Shown here piece after piece: positions 50,804-58,792 of a stretch of DNA of 64,000 bases. The notes beneath the pieces were generated by a model that was not told the origin of the DNA, made no database searches, and was given only the letters and a program-made list of their open reading frames with translations. This DNA is from an uncultured Elusimicrobiales bacterium (GTDB lineage Bacteria; Elusimicrobiota; Elusimicrobia; Elusimicrobiales; Elusimicrobiaceae). Each line of letters begins with the position of its first letter. The first letter of the stretch is position 1. The translations under genes and the position numbers were made by a program. The stretch is taken from contig CAKUKI010000001.1 in assembly GCA_934662565.1 (NCBI GenBank), positions 62,001-126,000 of the forward strand, in the 5' to 3' direction.

Positions 50804-51311
50804 GAAGAACAGAAGCATAAAAAACCGCGTAAAGGGCCGATTAGGCGGCTTTACGCTGATTGAATTATTGGTGGTTGTACTCATTATCGGCATTTTGGCT
50901 GGGGTGGCTTTGCCGCAGTATGAAGTGGCGGTGGAAAAATCCCGCGCTGGGTCCGTTCTGCCGGTTTTAAGCGCTATGGATAATGCCCAACAAGCCTTTT
51001 TTGCCGCGAACGGCCGTTGGGCGCAGGAGTTTGACGAGTTGGACGTTTCCTTGCCGTCCGGCACTACGGTAAGTGGCACGTGGGCTACTTCTTCTAACGG
51101 TATCCGGTATAGTTTATGCCACGGTTGTAATGATTCTATCCGTGCGTATCCAAGCCGCGTGTTGCCTTATTATGTAGAATTTTATCCGGCCGGCTCCCGC
51201 GTTTGTTGGGCGGAAAATAATCATACGCGGGCTAATAAAATTTGTAAAGGCGTGGCCGGAAAAGATTTTTCTATTAAGAATGAAAATAATACAGGATACG
51301 TATTAAATTAA
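50784..51311 (+). CDS. Type IV pilin-like protein (pilin G), unusual start
   Basis: The body has the usual RLGG/FTLIE cleavage site, Glu at +5 and assembly helix, then a globular region with four cysteines (LCHGC, VCWAE, KICK). The position aligned with the ATG of other copies reads ATA (50817-50819). The nearest in-frame ATG is 50784 in the palindrome loop, giving 175 residues and a longer leader (MSKIYQKKNRS...). It may start there, start at the rare ATA codon, or be poorly expressed. Confidence 0.8.
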   Translation: MSKIYQKKNRSIKNRVKGRLGGFTLIELLVVVLIIGILAGVALPQYEVAVEKSRAGSVLPVLSAMDNAQQAFFAANGRWAQEFDELDVSLPSGTTVSGTWATSSNGIRYSLCHGCNDSIRAYPSRVLPYYVEFYPAGSRVCWAENNHTRANKICKGVAGKDFSIKNENNTGYVLN

Positions 51312-51315
51312 CCGA

Positions 51316-51349
51316 CACCCCGAGTGTTTATACGCTCGGGGCGCTTTTT
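51316..51349 (+). terminator. Terminator after pilin G
   Basis: ccccgag (51318-51324) pairs with ctcgggg (51335-51341), followed by a T run. The same stem sequence ends pilin I. Confidence 0.88.
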
Positions 51350-51350
51350 A

Positions 51351-51977
51351 TTATAAAAATTTTTGCAAGGCAAAAATGCCGGCGGATACCGCGGCTAAAC
51401 CCAGGGCGGCGGCCAGAATTTCTATCGGTTTCGGGCGGTTGGGCACAGGCACATTGGGTAGCGCATTTAAGCGCAGTTGCAAGCGGGCGGGCGCCGCCGC
51501 AAATACGGCTAGTGCAAGCAGTTTTTGCCACCACGCGGGATAATACCACGCCGCCCCCGCGCTCAGCCCCCAAAGAGCATACCAAAACCACGCAGGGAAG
51601 GTGGGTTTTTTATGCAAATAAATGCAGGTGCGGTTGGCAATTTGAATCAGTTGGTAAAATGAAATAGGCCACCCGATAGCGCGCAACAGCGGGCCGAATT
51701 TCAGCGGCGCGCCGGAGGAATTTTTATAGCCTTTCTGCACGGCCGCCCATTGTTTATACGCCCAGTAGAACATATATCCGCCGCCGCTCAAAAACACCAG
51801 CAGGAAAAGTTTTGCGGCCCCCGTAAAATGGTAGGCGTTGCTTAACCCCTGTTGTTTTAATTGGGCTTTTAAGGCATCCCGCTTGGCTTGGGTGTCGTAA
51901 TCCCATTGGCGCAGTGTAAAGTAGTAAATCAAATACAAAATCACGCCGACAATTAATAAATCCGGTAAACGTTCCAT
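51351..51977 (-). CDS. Membrane protein of unknown function
   Basis: This 208-residue protein has about four hydrophobic segments (residues about 7-22, 50-72, 125-150, 185-205). A segment YMFYWAYKQWAAVQK recalls small DUF4234-like proteins, but I cannot assign it. I chose ATG 51977 (MERLPDLL). Confidence 0.65.
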   Translation of the reverse strand: MERLPDLLIVGVILYLIYYFTLRQWDYDTQAKRDALKAQLKQQGLSNAYHFTGAAKLFLLVFLSGGGYMFYWAYKQWAAVQKGYKNSSGAPLKFGPLLRAIGWPISFYQLIQIANRTCIYLHKKPTFPAWFWYALWGLSAGAAWYYPAWWQKLLALAVFAAAPARLQLRLNALPNVPVPNRPKPIEILAAALGLAAVSAGIFALQKFL

Positions 51978-52025
51978 AGGGTTATTATAGCAATTTGTAG
52001 CCCCCAAAACCGCGCGGTAAGAATA

Positions 52026-52055
52026 ACGGCCTAAAACAAAATAGTTTTAGGCCGT
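52026..52055 (-). terminator. Possible terminator of the DUF262-HNH gene
   Basis: cggcctaaaac and gttttaggccg form an 11-bp stem beyond the stop codon. The thymine tail on the minus strand is weak. Confidence 0.5.
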
Positions 52056-52081
52056 GGGTTGGGGGTAAATGCAACAGAGTT

Positions 52082-53242
52082 TTACTTATTGCCTTTGGCG
52101 CGGTTGTGCGTTTTACATAGCATTTGGCAATTTTGAATATCCGTATTTCCGCCTTTGCTCCATGCGGTCACATGGTCGGCATCCATATCTTTTAGTTCCC
52201 AAATTTTTGTTTTGTTGGCCTCGTGCCCTTGTGCGCACAGCGGACAGTTGGAAATGCCTTTTGCCTTGGCATATTCCGTTTGTTTATTATATACCTTGCG
52301 TTTGGTGCGGTCATCAAACACGCGGATATTTAATAATTGGGGCATAGTTTTGCCGGAAAGTATGTATTCAAAAACACCTTTGGGGCTTTGGATACAATCA
52401 TCTTCTAATAATGTGTTGACATCTTTTTCCACTTGTTTTGGATTATAACTGTTTTTGTGATATTCTTCGTATAAACGGCCCCACTCCAACCCGCGCATTT
52501 CCGGCTCTACCATGGAAAAGACTGAGTCCGCCCAGTCTATAACGGTATTAAAATAAGTTTTTAGCTCATTAATGTTGTTATCGTAGCGGTGAATACTCAT
52601 ATAATTATCAATATTTCCATGGCTGACCCAGTCTAACGCGCGTTCTAAATAGTCTTGCCGTTTTACATCCCCGCGGATATAGGCGCTCCACTTTTGTACG
52701 CGGGCATTTGCGCTGTTGCTAAATTCCTCTTTAGCCAGCGTGACAAACGGCCCCGAATAAATGGCGTTTAATAATTCCTGCCGGTTTAAGGGAATGCCTT
52801 GAATGTTAATCGTTTCAAACCAGTCTTTTATTTCTTTTTCTGTGCCCTCACACTCGTAAATAAGTAGCGTGGAGTTTTCTATCTGTTCTTGCAAATTTTT
52901 GGCAAGGCTTCTAAAGTATTGTTCCATGCCTTTTTGGTCTTGTACGGCAAACCTATCGGTCACATAACGCCCGATACTGGTAATACGTTGTTGTCCGTCC
53001 AGTACCTCTAAATCTCCATTTGGTTTTTTATTAAAATAAATAAGGCCCAAAGGATAGCCTTTTAATAGAGAATTTATTACAGCCACATCTCTTTTTCCGT
53101 CTGCATAAATATAATTGCGTTGGTATTCCGGCTGAATGGTTAATTTGCCGGATAGCCCAAACAGCCCTTTGCCTTCCAGTTCGTTATATACAAAGCCGTT
53201 GCAAAGTTCTTTTACGGTATATTGTTGTAAAGTGGTTTTCAT
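52082..53242 (-). CDS. DUF262-HNH nuclease (GmrSD-like)
   Basis: This 386-residue protein has an N-terminal DUF262 (ParB/Srx-like) domain with QPEYQRNYIY and the DGQQRITSIGRY motif (about 90-102), and a C-terminal HNH domain with CPLCAQGHE, ADHVTAWSKGG and CQMLCKTHNR. This architecture is common in modification-dependent or phage-defence nucleases. It follows the adenine methyltransferase on the same strand, with aaggag before its ATG, so the pair probably forms a restriction or defence unit. Confidence 0.9.
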   Translation of the reverse strand: MKTTLQQYTVKELCNGFVYNELEGKGLFGLSGKLTIQPEYQRNYIYADGKRDVAVINSLLKGYPLGLIYFNKKPNGDLEVLDGQQRITSIGRYVTDRFAVQDQKGMEQYFRSLAKNLQEQIENSTLLIYECEGTEKEIKDWFETINIQGIPLNRQELLNAIYSGPFVTLAKEEFSNSANARVQKWSAYIRGDVKRQDYLERALDWVSHGNIDNYMSIHRYDNNINELKTYFNTVIDWADSVFSMVEPEMRGLEWGRLYEEYHKNSYNPKQVEKDVNTLLEDDCIQSPKGVFEYILSGKTMPQLLNIRVFDDRTKRKVYNKQTEYAKAKGISNCPLCAQGHEANKTKIWELKDMDADHVTAWSKGGNTDIQNCQMLCKTHNRAKGNK

Positions 53243-53255
53243 TTTTTGCTCCTTA

Positions 53256-53422
53256 TTATTTATAAAGACGTTTTCTTATTGTTATGCGTGCATAAGTAAT
53301 TCTACCTTGAATTTTACCCTCTGCATTTTTTATAAGCCCCGGAATTGATGTAGCGAATGAGTATTCTTGCATATTTTCTTTCACCATTGACGTAGGCTCG
53401 TTCTCCGTTAGCGGCAGGGTGC
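53256..53422 (-). other. Alternative C-terminal modules of the methyltransferase in other frames
   Basis: Beyond the current stop codon the sequence stays open in the two other frames entered from the GA tract. One frame ends at 53314 with KYARILIRYI before its last residues. The other ends at 53256 with TYARITIRKRLYK. The present frame ends at 53423 with PYFRILIRRV. All three thus end with a Y-x-R-I-x-I-R motif. The longest stops 13 bases before the DUF262 gene. This region would be read only if the GA tract changes length. Confidence 0.75.
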
Positions 53423-54565
53423 CTAAACTCGTCTGATGAGTATGCGGAAGTACGGCTGTACGACGATACGCCGTCTCTCTCTCTCTCTCTCTCTCTCTTC
53501 TGTGAATGAATAGACTAAGTCTTTTCCGTCTGCGCCTTTTCGGAAGGCTACAATCTCAAATTGTTCGGGGCAGTATTTGTCCAAAAAACTGATGGGTACG
53601 CCCATTACGCCCGTATAGTCGCTGGGGATGGCATCCGTGAACGGTACTTCAATCGCGTCGTAATTATCGTACTTGGGGTATCCGTTTTGGCGGATTTCTT
53701 TATGGCGGCTGTATTTAAGATTTTCTGCCATGGTTTGCAATTCCAACGGTTGGTGGCGTTTGCCGTGGTCTATGTTAGTAAACCAACAACAATTTCTAAA
53801 TTTTACTAAGCCAGTAGTTTCATCATAAACCCCATTAGCATAAACCTTTTGTGGGCTTAACTCTTTGAAAAATGCATTGCCCCCAGCAAAACCATTACCT
53901 AGCCACAATTCATTGTTTTGGATATACTTAAAAGTTTCCTTATAGGTAATGGCGTTCATATTCCCAATAATCACGCATTTTTTGCGGCCTTGCATAATCC
54001 AAGCCAAAAATTCCCTAAAAAGCGAAAAAGGGGGATTTGTAATAATAAAATCCGCCTCGTCACGCAGGGCGGTCACTTCCGCACTGCGGAAATCTCCGTC
54101 CCCTGTGAGGTATTTCCATTGTAGGGCCTCTATGTTTAGCGTATCTTTAGCGGGGTGGGCGCGGTCCAAAATAAAAATTTTCCCTTTAACGGCGGTTTTC
54201 TTTTTATCAAATTGGGGGGATTCTGTTTCAAATAAAGAGGGTTGATAAGGAATACGGAGCTTTTTGCTCTCTGCCGCGTAGCTTGTGCTGATTAATTTTT
54301 TAAGCCCAAAGCGTTCAAAATTTTGGGCAAAGTATTTGGTAAAATTGCTCCCCTCGGGGTCATCACACGGCAGCAAAACGATTTTATCTTTGAAAACTTG
54401 AGGGTTATAATCCAGATAGGCTTGGATTTCTTTTTCTATATCGTGGTATTGGGTGTAAAATTCGTCATTCTTGGCCTTTTTAGCCTTTGTTAGGTTCCTG
54501 TTTGAGGCAGAACGCTGGACGCGTTCTGCGTTCTGCGTTCTGCGTTCTGCGTTCTGCGTTCTCAA
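53423..54565 (-). CDS. EcoRI-type adenine-specific DNA methyltransferase, with two slippage tracts
   Basis: This 380-residue frame matches the M.EcoRI family: KAKNDEFYTQYHDIEKE near the N-terminus, CDDPEGSNF (about 67-75), catalytic NPPF (177-180), GNMNAITYKE and GVMGVPISFLDKYCPEQFEI. The family core begins at about residue 24, so residues 2-20 (RTQNAER repeated) are encoded by the heptamer tract. The in-frame start is TTG 54565 without a ribosome site; ATG 54578, with aaggag, is out of frame in this sequence. The C-terminal ERERERER comes from (GA)12. It likely protects DNA from a partner nuclease, probably DUF262-HNH. Confidence 0.88.
   Translation of the reverse strand: MRTQNAERRTQNAERVQRSASNRNLTKAKKAKNDEFYTQYHDIEKEIQAYLDYNPQVFKDKIVLLPCDDPEGSNFTKYFAQNFERFGLKKLISTSYAAESKKLRIPYQPSLFETESPQFDKKKTAVKGKIFILDRAHPAKDTLNIEALQWKYLTGDGDFRSAEVTALRDEADFIITNPPFSLFREFLAWIMQGRKKCVIIGNMNAITYKETFKYIQNNELWLGNGFAGGNAFFKELSPQKVYANGVYDETTGLVKFRNCCWFTNIDHGKRHQPLELQTMAENLKYSRHKEIRQNGYPKYDNYDAIEVPFTDAIPSDYTGVMGVPISFLDKYCPEQFEIVAFRKGADGKDLVYSFTEERERERERRRIVVQPYFRILIRRV
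53474..53498 (-). repeat. Dinucleotide tract (GA)12 within the methyltransferase gene
   Basis: Twelve GA units (read on the coding strand) lie 50-75 bases before the current stop. Polymerase slippage by one unit changes the frame. Such tracts are classical sites of phase variation. Confidence 0.97.
54523..54562 (-). repeat. Five tandem heptanucleotide repeats at the methyltransferase 5' end
   Basis: The 7-bp unit gttctgc (gcagaac on the coding strand) is repeated five times from 54523 with a partial sixth. Seven is not a multiple of three, so each gain or loss changes the reading frame. The tract lies directly after the start region. Confidence 0.97.
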
Positions 54566-54575
54566 AATTATGAGG

Positions 54576-54591
54576 CATATTTTGACTCCTT
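54576..54591 (-). promoter_or_regulatory. Ribosome-binding site and ATG in front of the heptamer tract
   Basis: aaggag (54586-54591) stands seven bases before ATG 54578. This start reads MPHNFENAERRTQ and stops after about 33 codons in the present sequence. Loss of one heptamer, or gain of two, would join it to the methyltransferase frame. Confidence 0.8.
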
Positions 54592-54728
54592 TTTCAAGTG
54601 TTTTGTATAAAATTTATTTTACAACATCTAGGCTTTTTAGGCTAGCCACATTATGGAATTATAGCGGAGCAGGGGGAAAAAATACTAAAATATATATATC
54701 TTAATTTTAGGAACCTAAAAATAATTAT

Positions 54729-56567
54729 ATGAATAACACCCGTCAGGACGTAAGAAACGTGGCTATTATCGCCCACGTTGACCACGGCAAGACCACGATT
54801 GTGGACTCTTTATTAAAATTTGCCGGAGAATTTAACGTAAAAGAAGACCAAGCCCAAGAAACCGTATTGGACTCCAACCCGTTGGAGCGCGAACGCGGCA
54901 TTACCATTTTGGCTAAATGTACTTCCATTGAATATAAAAACCATACCATTAACATTGTTGACACCCCCGGCCACGCGGACTTCGGCAGCGAAGTGGAACG
55001 CGTACTACGCATGGTGGACGGCGCTATTTTAATGGTGGATGCGGTGGAAGGCCCCATGCCGCAAACCCGCTTTGTGTTGCGTAAAGCGTTGGCGCTGGGC
55101 TTAAAACCCATTGTGGTTATTAACAAAATGGACCGCGAACACGTCCGCCCGAGCGAAGTGGTGGACGAAGTTTTCAACCTGTTTATGGAACTGGGCGCCA
55201 CGGACGAACAGTTGGATTTCCCGATTATTTACGCCTCCGGCCGCGCCGGTTGGGCCAGCTTAAAAATGGAAGAAAAAGGCAAAGATATTGCCCCCATTTT
55301 GGATACCATTTTAAGCCATGTGCCCGCCCCGCTGGCTATGCCGGATGCTCCCTTGCAAATGCAAGTGACCATGCTGGACTACAACAACTTTTTGGGCCAT
55401 GTGGGCATTGGCCGCATTTTGGCCGGTAAAGTATCGCGCGGGCAAAGCGTGGTGTTAATTCATCACGACGGCTCCACCACCCCCGCCAAAGCCGTTAAAA
55501 TTGAACGCTTTATGGGCCTTGGCAAGCAGGATTTAGCCAGCGCCAGCGCCGGAGATATTGTGTCTATCGCCGGATTAGAGGGCGTGGACGTGGGCGATAC
55601 CATTTGTCAGCCGGATGCCTTAAAAGCCCTGCCGCCGCTTTCCATTGACGAGCCGACCATGTCTATGGACTTTATGGTCAACGACAGCCCGTTCTCCGGC
55701 AAGGAAGGCAAATTCGTCACCAGCCGCCACTTGAAAAACCGTTTGGAAAAAGAAGCCCAAACCAATGTGGGCCTAAAAGTGGAACAGTTGGAGGGCGAGG
55801 GCCGCTTCAAAGTATATGGCCGCGGGGAACTGCACTTAACCATTTTAATTGAAAATATGCGCCGCGAAGGGTTTGAATTGGCCGTATCTTCCCCGGAAGT
55901 AATTTATAAAGAAGAAAACGGACAAATTTTAGAGCCTATGGAATACTTGATTTTGGATATTAAGTCCGAATTTCAAGGGGCCGTATTTACCATGTTGGGC
56001 ACGCGCGCCGCTAAGCTGGAAAATATGGTCAGCGAGGGCGAAGACCGCTTGCGGCTGGAATATTTAATTCCGTCCCGCGCGCTGATTGGTTTTAAGAACG
56101 AATTTTTAACCAATACCCGCGGTACCGGCATTATGCACCATAGTTTTAAGGGCTTTTATCCCAAAGTAAACGTGCCGCCCTTGCGCCATAACGGGGTTTT
56201 AATTGCCAAAGAAGACGGCGAAACCACCCCCTATGCGTTGTTTGCGTTGGAAAACAACGGCGAGCTTTTCTTGGGGCCGAACGTAAAAGTGTACGCGGGG
56301 GAAATTGTGGGCCAAAACTCCCGCGATAATGACTTGGTGGTAAACCCCTGCAAGGCCAAACATTTAAGCAATATGCGTAGTAAAGCCAGTGACGAATCCT
56401 ATACGCTTACCCCGCCGCGGGTGATGAGCTTGGAACAGGCGGTAGAATATATTGCGCCGGATGAGTTGGTGGAAATTACGCCTACGTCTTTGCGGCTTAG
56501 AAAGAAAATTCTTTCCCACTTGTTGAGGAAGCGCAGTGAGCGGGCGAGTGAGGAAGAAGAAGCCTAA
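54729..56567 (+). CDS. typA: Ribosome-associated GTPase TypA/BipA
   Basis: This 612-residue translational GTPase has G1 AHVDHGKTT, G2/G3 RERGIT and DTPGHADFG, and G4 NKMD, then beta-barrel, EF-G III/V-like domains and the TypA-specific C-terminal domain (EFLTNTRGTGIMHHSFKGF). It aids ribosome assembly under stress. The length is typical. ATG 54729 follows a weak aggaa. A structured repeat begins ten bases after the stop. Confidence 0.97.
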   Translation: MNNTRQDVRNVAIIAHVDHGKTTIVDSLLKFAGEFNVKEDQAQETVLDSNPLERERGITILAKCTSIEYKNHTINIVDTPGHADFGSEVERVLRMVDGAILMVDAVEGPMPQTRFVLRKALALGLKPIVVINKMDREHVRPSEVVDEVFNLFMELGATDEQLDFPIIYASGRAGWASLKMEEKGKDIAPILDTILSHVPAPLAMPDAPLQMQVTMLDYNNFLGHVGIGRILAGKVSRGQSVVLIHHDGSTTPAKAVKIERFMGLGKQDLASASAGDIVSIAGLEGVDVGDTICQPDALKALPPLSIDEPTMSMDFMVNDSPFSGKEGKFVTSRHLKNRLEKEAQTNVGLKVEQLEGEGRFKVYGRGELHLTILIENMRREGFELAVSSPEVIYKEENGQILEPMEYLILDIKSEFQGAVFTMLGTRAAKLENMVSEGEDRLRLEYLIPSRALIGFKNEFLTNTRGTGIMHHSFKGFYPKVNVPPLRHNGVLIAKEDGETTPYALFALENNGELFLGPNVKVYAGEIVGQNSRDNDLVVNPCKAKHLSNMRSKASDESYTLTPPRVMSLEQAVEYIAPDELVEITPTSLRLRKKILSHLLRKRSERASEEEEA

Positions 56568-56576
56568 TTGGATGTA

Positions 56577-57328
56577 CGGCTGTTGGTAAGCTAGGTTTTT
56601 AATGCGCGGGGAACAAAATAACATTTTGTTCCCCGTTCGCATTTAATGGGCATACCATTTTCCAAATTTAAGCCCTTTTGCACCGCCTTTAGGCTTATGT
56701 AGCTCTGCTACACCGCGCCTAAACTTGCGGCGCAAAATCTTCTTAAATTTGAAAAATCATGCTACAAACACTTATTCTTGTACTGGCACGAACGGTATAA
56801 AACAAAGTGCCGTTTTCCGCCTAGCCCTTGCTGTTGCCGTTCGCTTTTGTTGTTGCTGGTAAGCGCACCCCTTTGAAGCCGTCTATAAAATTTATTTTTA
56901 ACGGAGTATAAAGGCATTTTACTTGTCCGACCGTAGGGAGTTGTAAAATGCCCGGATAAAAATAAATTTTATGGCTTCCCGGGGTGCTAGCTTTTTGCTT
57001 ACTTTTTTGCAATGAAAAAAGTAAGGCGGGTTTGGGGTGCAACCCCTAAAAATCGGCTTCAAAGGGGTGCAAAAACAACAAAACGGCAAAACGGCAACAA
57101 CAACAAAACGGCAAACAACAAGGGCAAAAACAAAGAGGAAAAGCACAAAAAAAGTATAAAAAAATTACAAAAATACACACTGTTTAATCGGGTGGCTCGG
57201 CGGGGAAAGATAAAAATAAGTAAAAATCAATAAAAAATAAAAGGGCGCGGAAAAAGTTTTTTAGGAAAAATTATCCTTAAAATATGGGGGCTTTGCCTGC
57301 CGTTATTGAATAGGGGTTGTTTTGTTTT
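56577..57328 (+). repeat. Structured repeat block H1-H3(inverted)-H2(inverted) upstream of pilin H
   Basis: An H1 hairpin (about 56609-56635) starts close to the typA stop and is followed by the nested tttaggc/gcctaaa element (56688-56694 with 56717-56723). The H3 hairpin (arms 56885-56900 and 56957-56972) and H2 hairpin (about 56997-57027) occur in the opposite orientation to those at 44.8 and 62.2 kb. The shared pilin leader follows (about 57225-57328). No gene is seen in this 750-base stretch. Confidence 0.88.
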
Positions 57329-57369
57329 TTTTTTGATAAATTTTGTTTGTAGCAAAATTTATCAAAAAA
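57329..57369 (+). promoter_or_regulatory. Pilin-leader palindrome (H4), copy 4
   Basis: Arms at 57329-57345 and 57353-57369 are perfect, with loop tttgtag, directly before tgaggt and ATG 57381. The region from about 57250 to the start of the gene is nearly identical to that of pilin F. Confidence 0.85.
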
Positions 57370-57380
57370 TGAGGTTTTAC

Positions 57381-57863
57381 ATGAAAAACGCAAATATAAG
57401 CCGTTTGGGCGGCTTTACGCTGATTGAGTTGTTGGTCGTGGTACTGATTATCGGCATTTTAGCCGCTATGGCGTTGCCCAATTATCAGCGCGCCACGGAA
57501 CTTAGCCGCGTGGGGGCGGCGTTGGCGTTCAGCCGTGCTGTCCGTGATTCAATTGACCGGTATTATATGGCGCATGGGCGTTTCCCGGCCGCTCCCGAAG
57601 TGCTGGATATTGGCGCAACAAAATGCCCCAAATATTTTGGTTGTGATTATAATTACTTATCTACGGATGGTAAATTGGCCTTGCACCGTAGCCGTGGGCC
57701 TTTTAGTTATACGATTGTTGTTCGTTCGGCTCTTTCGCCCGCTTATCCTAATACGCTGTATTGTGCCGCCACAACAGACAACCCAAAAGGGATAGAGTTT
57801 TGCCAACAGTGGGGGGAGGCAATACTCGGTGGGGATAGGTGGTACCGCGTTTGGATTCAATAA
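57381..57863 (+). CDS. Type IV pilin-like protein (pilin H), chimeric
   Basis: This 160-residue protein has the same leader and first 35 residues as pilin F (MKNANISRLGG, FTLIE, helix ending MALPNY). After that it is unrelated to A, F and J: NYQRATELSRVGAALAFS, FPAAPEVLDIGATKCPKYFGCDYNY, LYCAATTD. This sharp change suggests recombination between a common 5' cassette and a different pilin body. Confidence 0.9.
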   Translation: MKNANISRLGGFTLIELLVVVLIIGILAAMALPNYQRATELSRVGAALAFSRAVRDSIDRYYMAHGRFPAAPEVLDIGATKCPKYFGCDYNYLSTDGKLALHRSRGPFSYTIVVRSALSPAYPNTLYCAATTDNPKGIEFCQQWGEAILGGDRWYRVWIQ

Positions 57864-57895
57864 ACCCGCCCCAACGCGGGCGCGTTTAATAATTA

Positions 57896-58792
57896 TTAAA
57901 AAAACCCTTGTAGAATTTTTTTGGCTTGTTCGCGGTCGGCCGTCAGTTGGGCAACCAATGCGGGCAGACCGTTAAATTTCACTTCGTCGCGCAGTTTGGC
58001 GTAAAAATCAACCGTCAGTTGCTCGCCGTAAATATCTTCGTTAAAATCAAACAGGTTCACTTCCACCAGCGGGATATTCGCCTGAATGGTGTTTACCGTC
58101 GGGCGGAAACCAATGTTGCAAAACGCATCATAAACGCGGCCTTTTACGCGGGCCTTAACGGCAAACACGCCTAGGGGCAGAATTTTGTAAATTCCCGTAT
58201 CCAAATTAGCGGTGGGAAACCCCAGCGTGCGGCCCAGCTTGTTGCCCACAATCACCGTGCCGGTTAATTGGTACGGCCGCCCGAGCAGGCGGTTGGCCTC
58301 CTCAATGGCTCCGCTTGCCAGTGTTTTGCGGATGAGCGAGGACGAAATTTTCTGCTCTCCGGTGGCCAAAAAATCACTCATTTCAAAGGGAATTTCCCGC
58401 CGCGCGCAAGCCGTTTGCAACCACCCGGCGGTTCCGGCGCGGTCTTTGCCAAAAGCAAAATCTTTGCCGATAAGCAACCCGCCCATTTGATAGCGGGTTA
58501 ATAAAATTTCAAAAAATTCTTCCGGCGTTTGGTTGCGCACTTGCTTAAAATCCAGCGCCACTGCCCGCGCCCCGGCGGCTTCTTCCAAAAGCGGTTGTTT
58601 TTCGTCCGGCGTGGTCAGTACCGTCATTTCCGGGCGGGGGGATAACAACGTTTTGGGCGGTAAGGGGAAATACAGCACCAGCGGGTTGGTAAGCGTGTTG
58701 GCCGCCAACACATTCAAACGGTTGAACAAAAAGCGGTGCCCGGCGTGTACGCCGTCAAACGTGCCGATAGTAATAAAATTTTTAAGCGTCAT
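57896..58792 (-). CDS. ribF: Bifunctional riboflavin kinase/FAD synthetase
   Basis: This 298-residue enzyme makes FMN and FAD. The N-terminal nucleotidyltransferase domain has TIGTFDGVHAGHR, GKDFAFGKDRAG and SSSLIRKTLASG; the C-terminal kinase domain has GRTLGFPTANL. It overlaps truB by 11 bases, an arrangement common in bacteria. Confidence 0.97.
   Translation of the reverse strand: MTLKNFITIGTFDGVHAGHRFLFNRLNVLAANTLTNPLVLYFPLPPKTLLSPRPEMTVLTTPDEKQPLLEEAAGARAVALDFKQVRNQTPEEFFEILLTRYQMGGLLIGKDFAFGKDRAGTAGWLQTACARREIPFEMSDFLATGEQKISSSLIRKTLASGAIEEANRLLGRPYQLTGTVIVGNKLGRTLGFPTANLDTGIYKILPLGVFAVKARVKGRVYDAFCNIGFRPTVNTIQANIPLVEVNLFDFNEDIYGEQLTVDFYAKLRDEVKFNGLPALVAQLTADREQAKKILQGFF

Noticed and set aside
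52082..54578. Complete insertion element or prophage carrying the methyltransferase
   Set aside because: No transposase, integrase, terminal inverted repeats or target duplication is visible around the pair.
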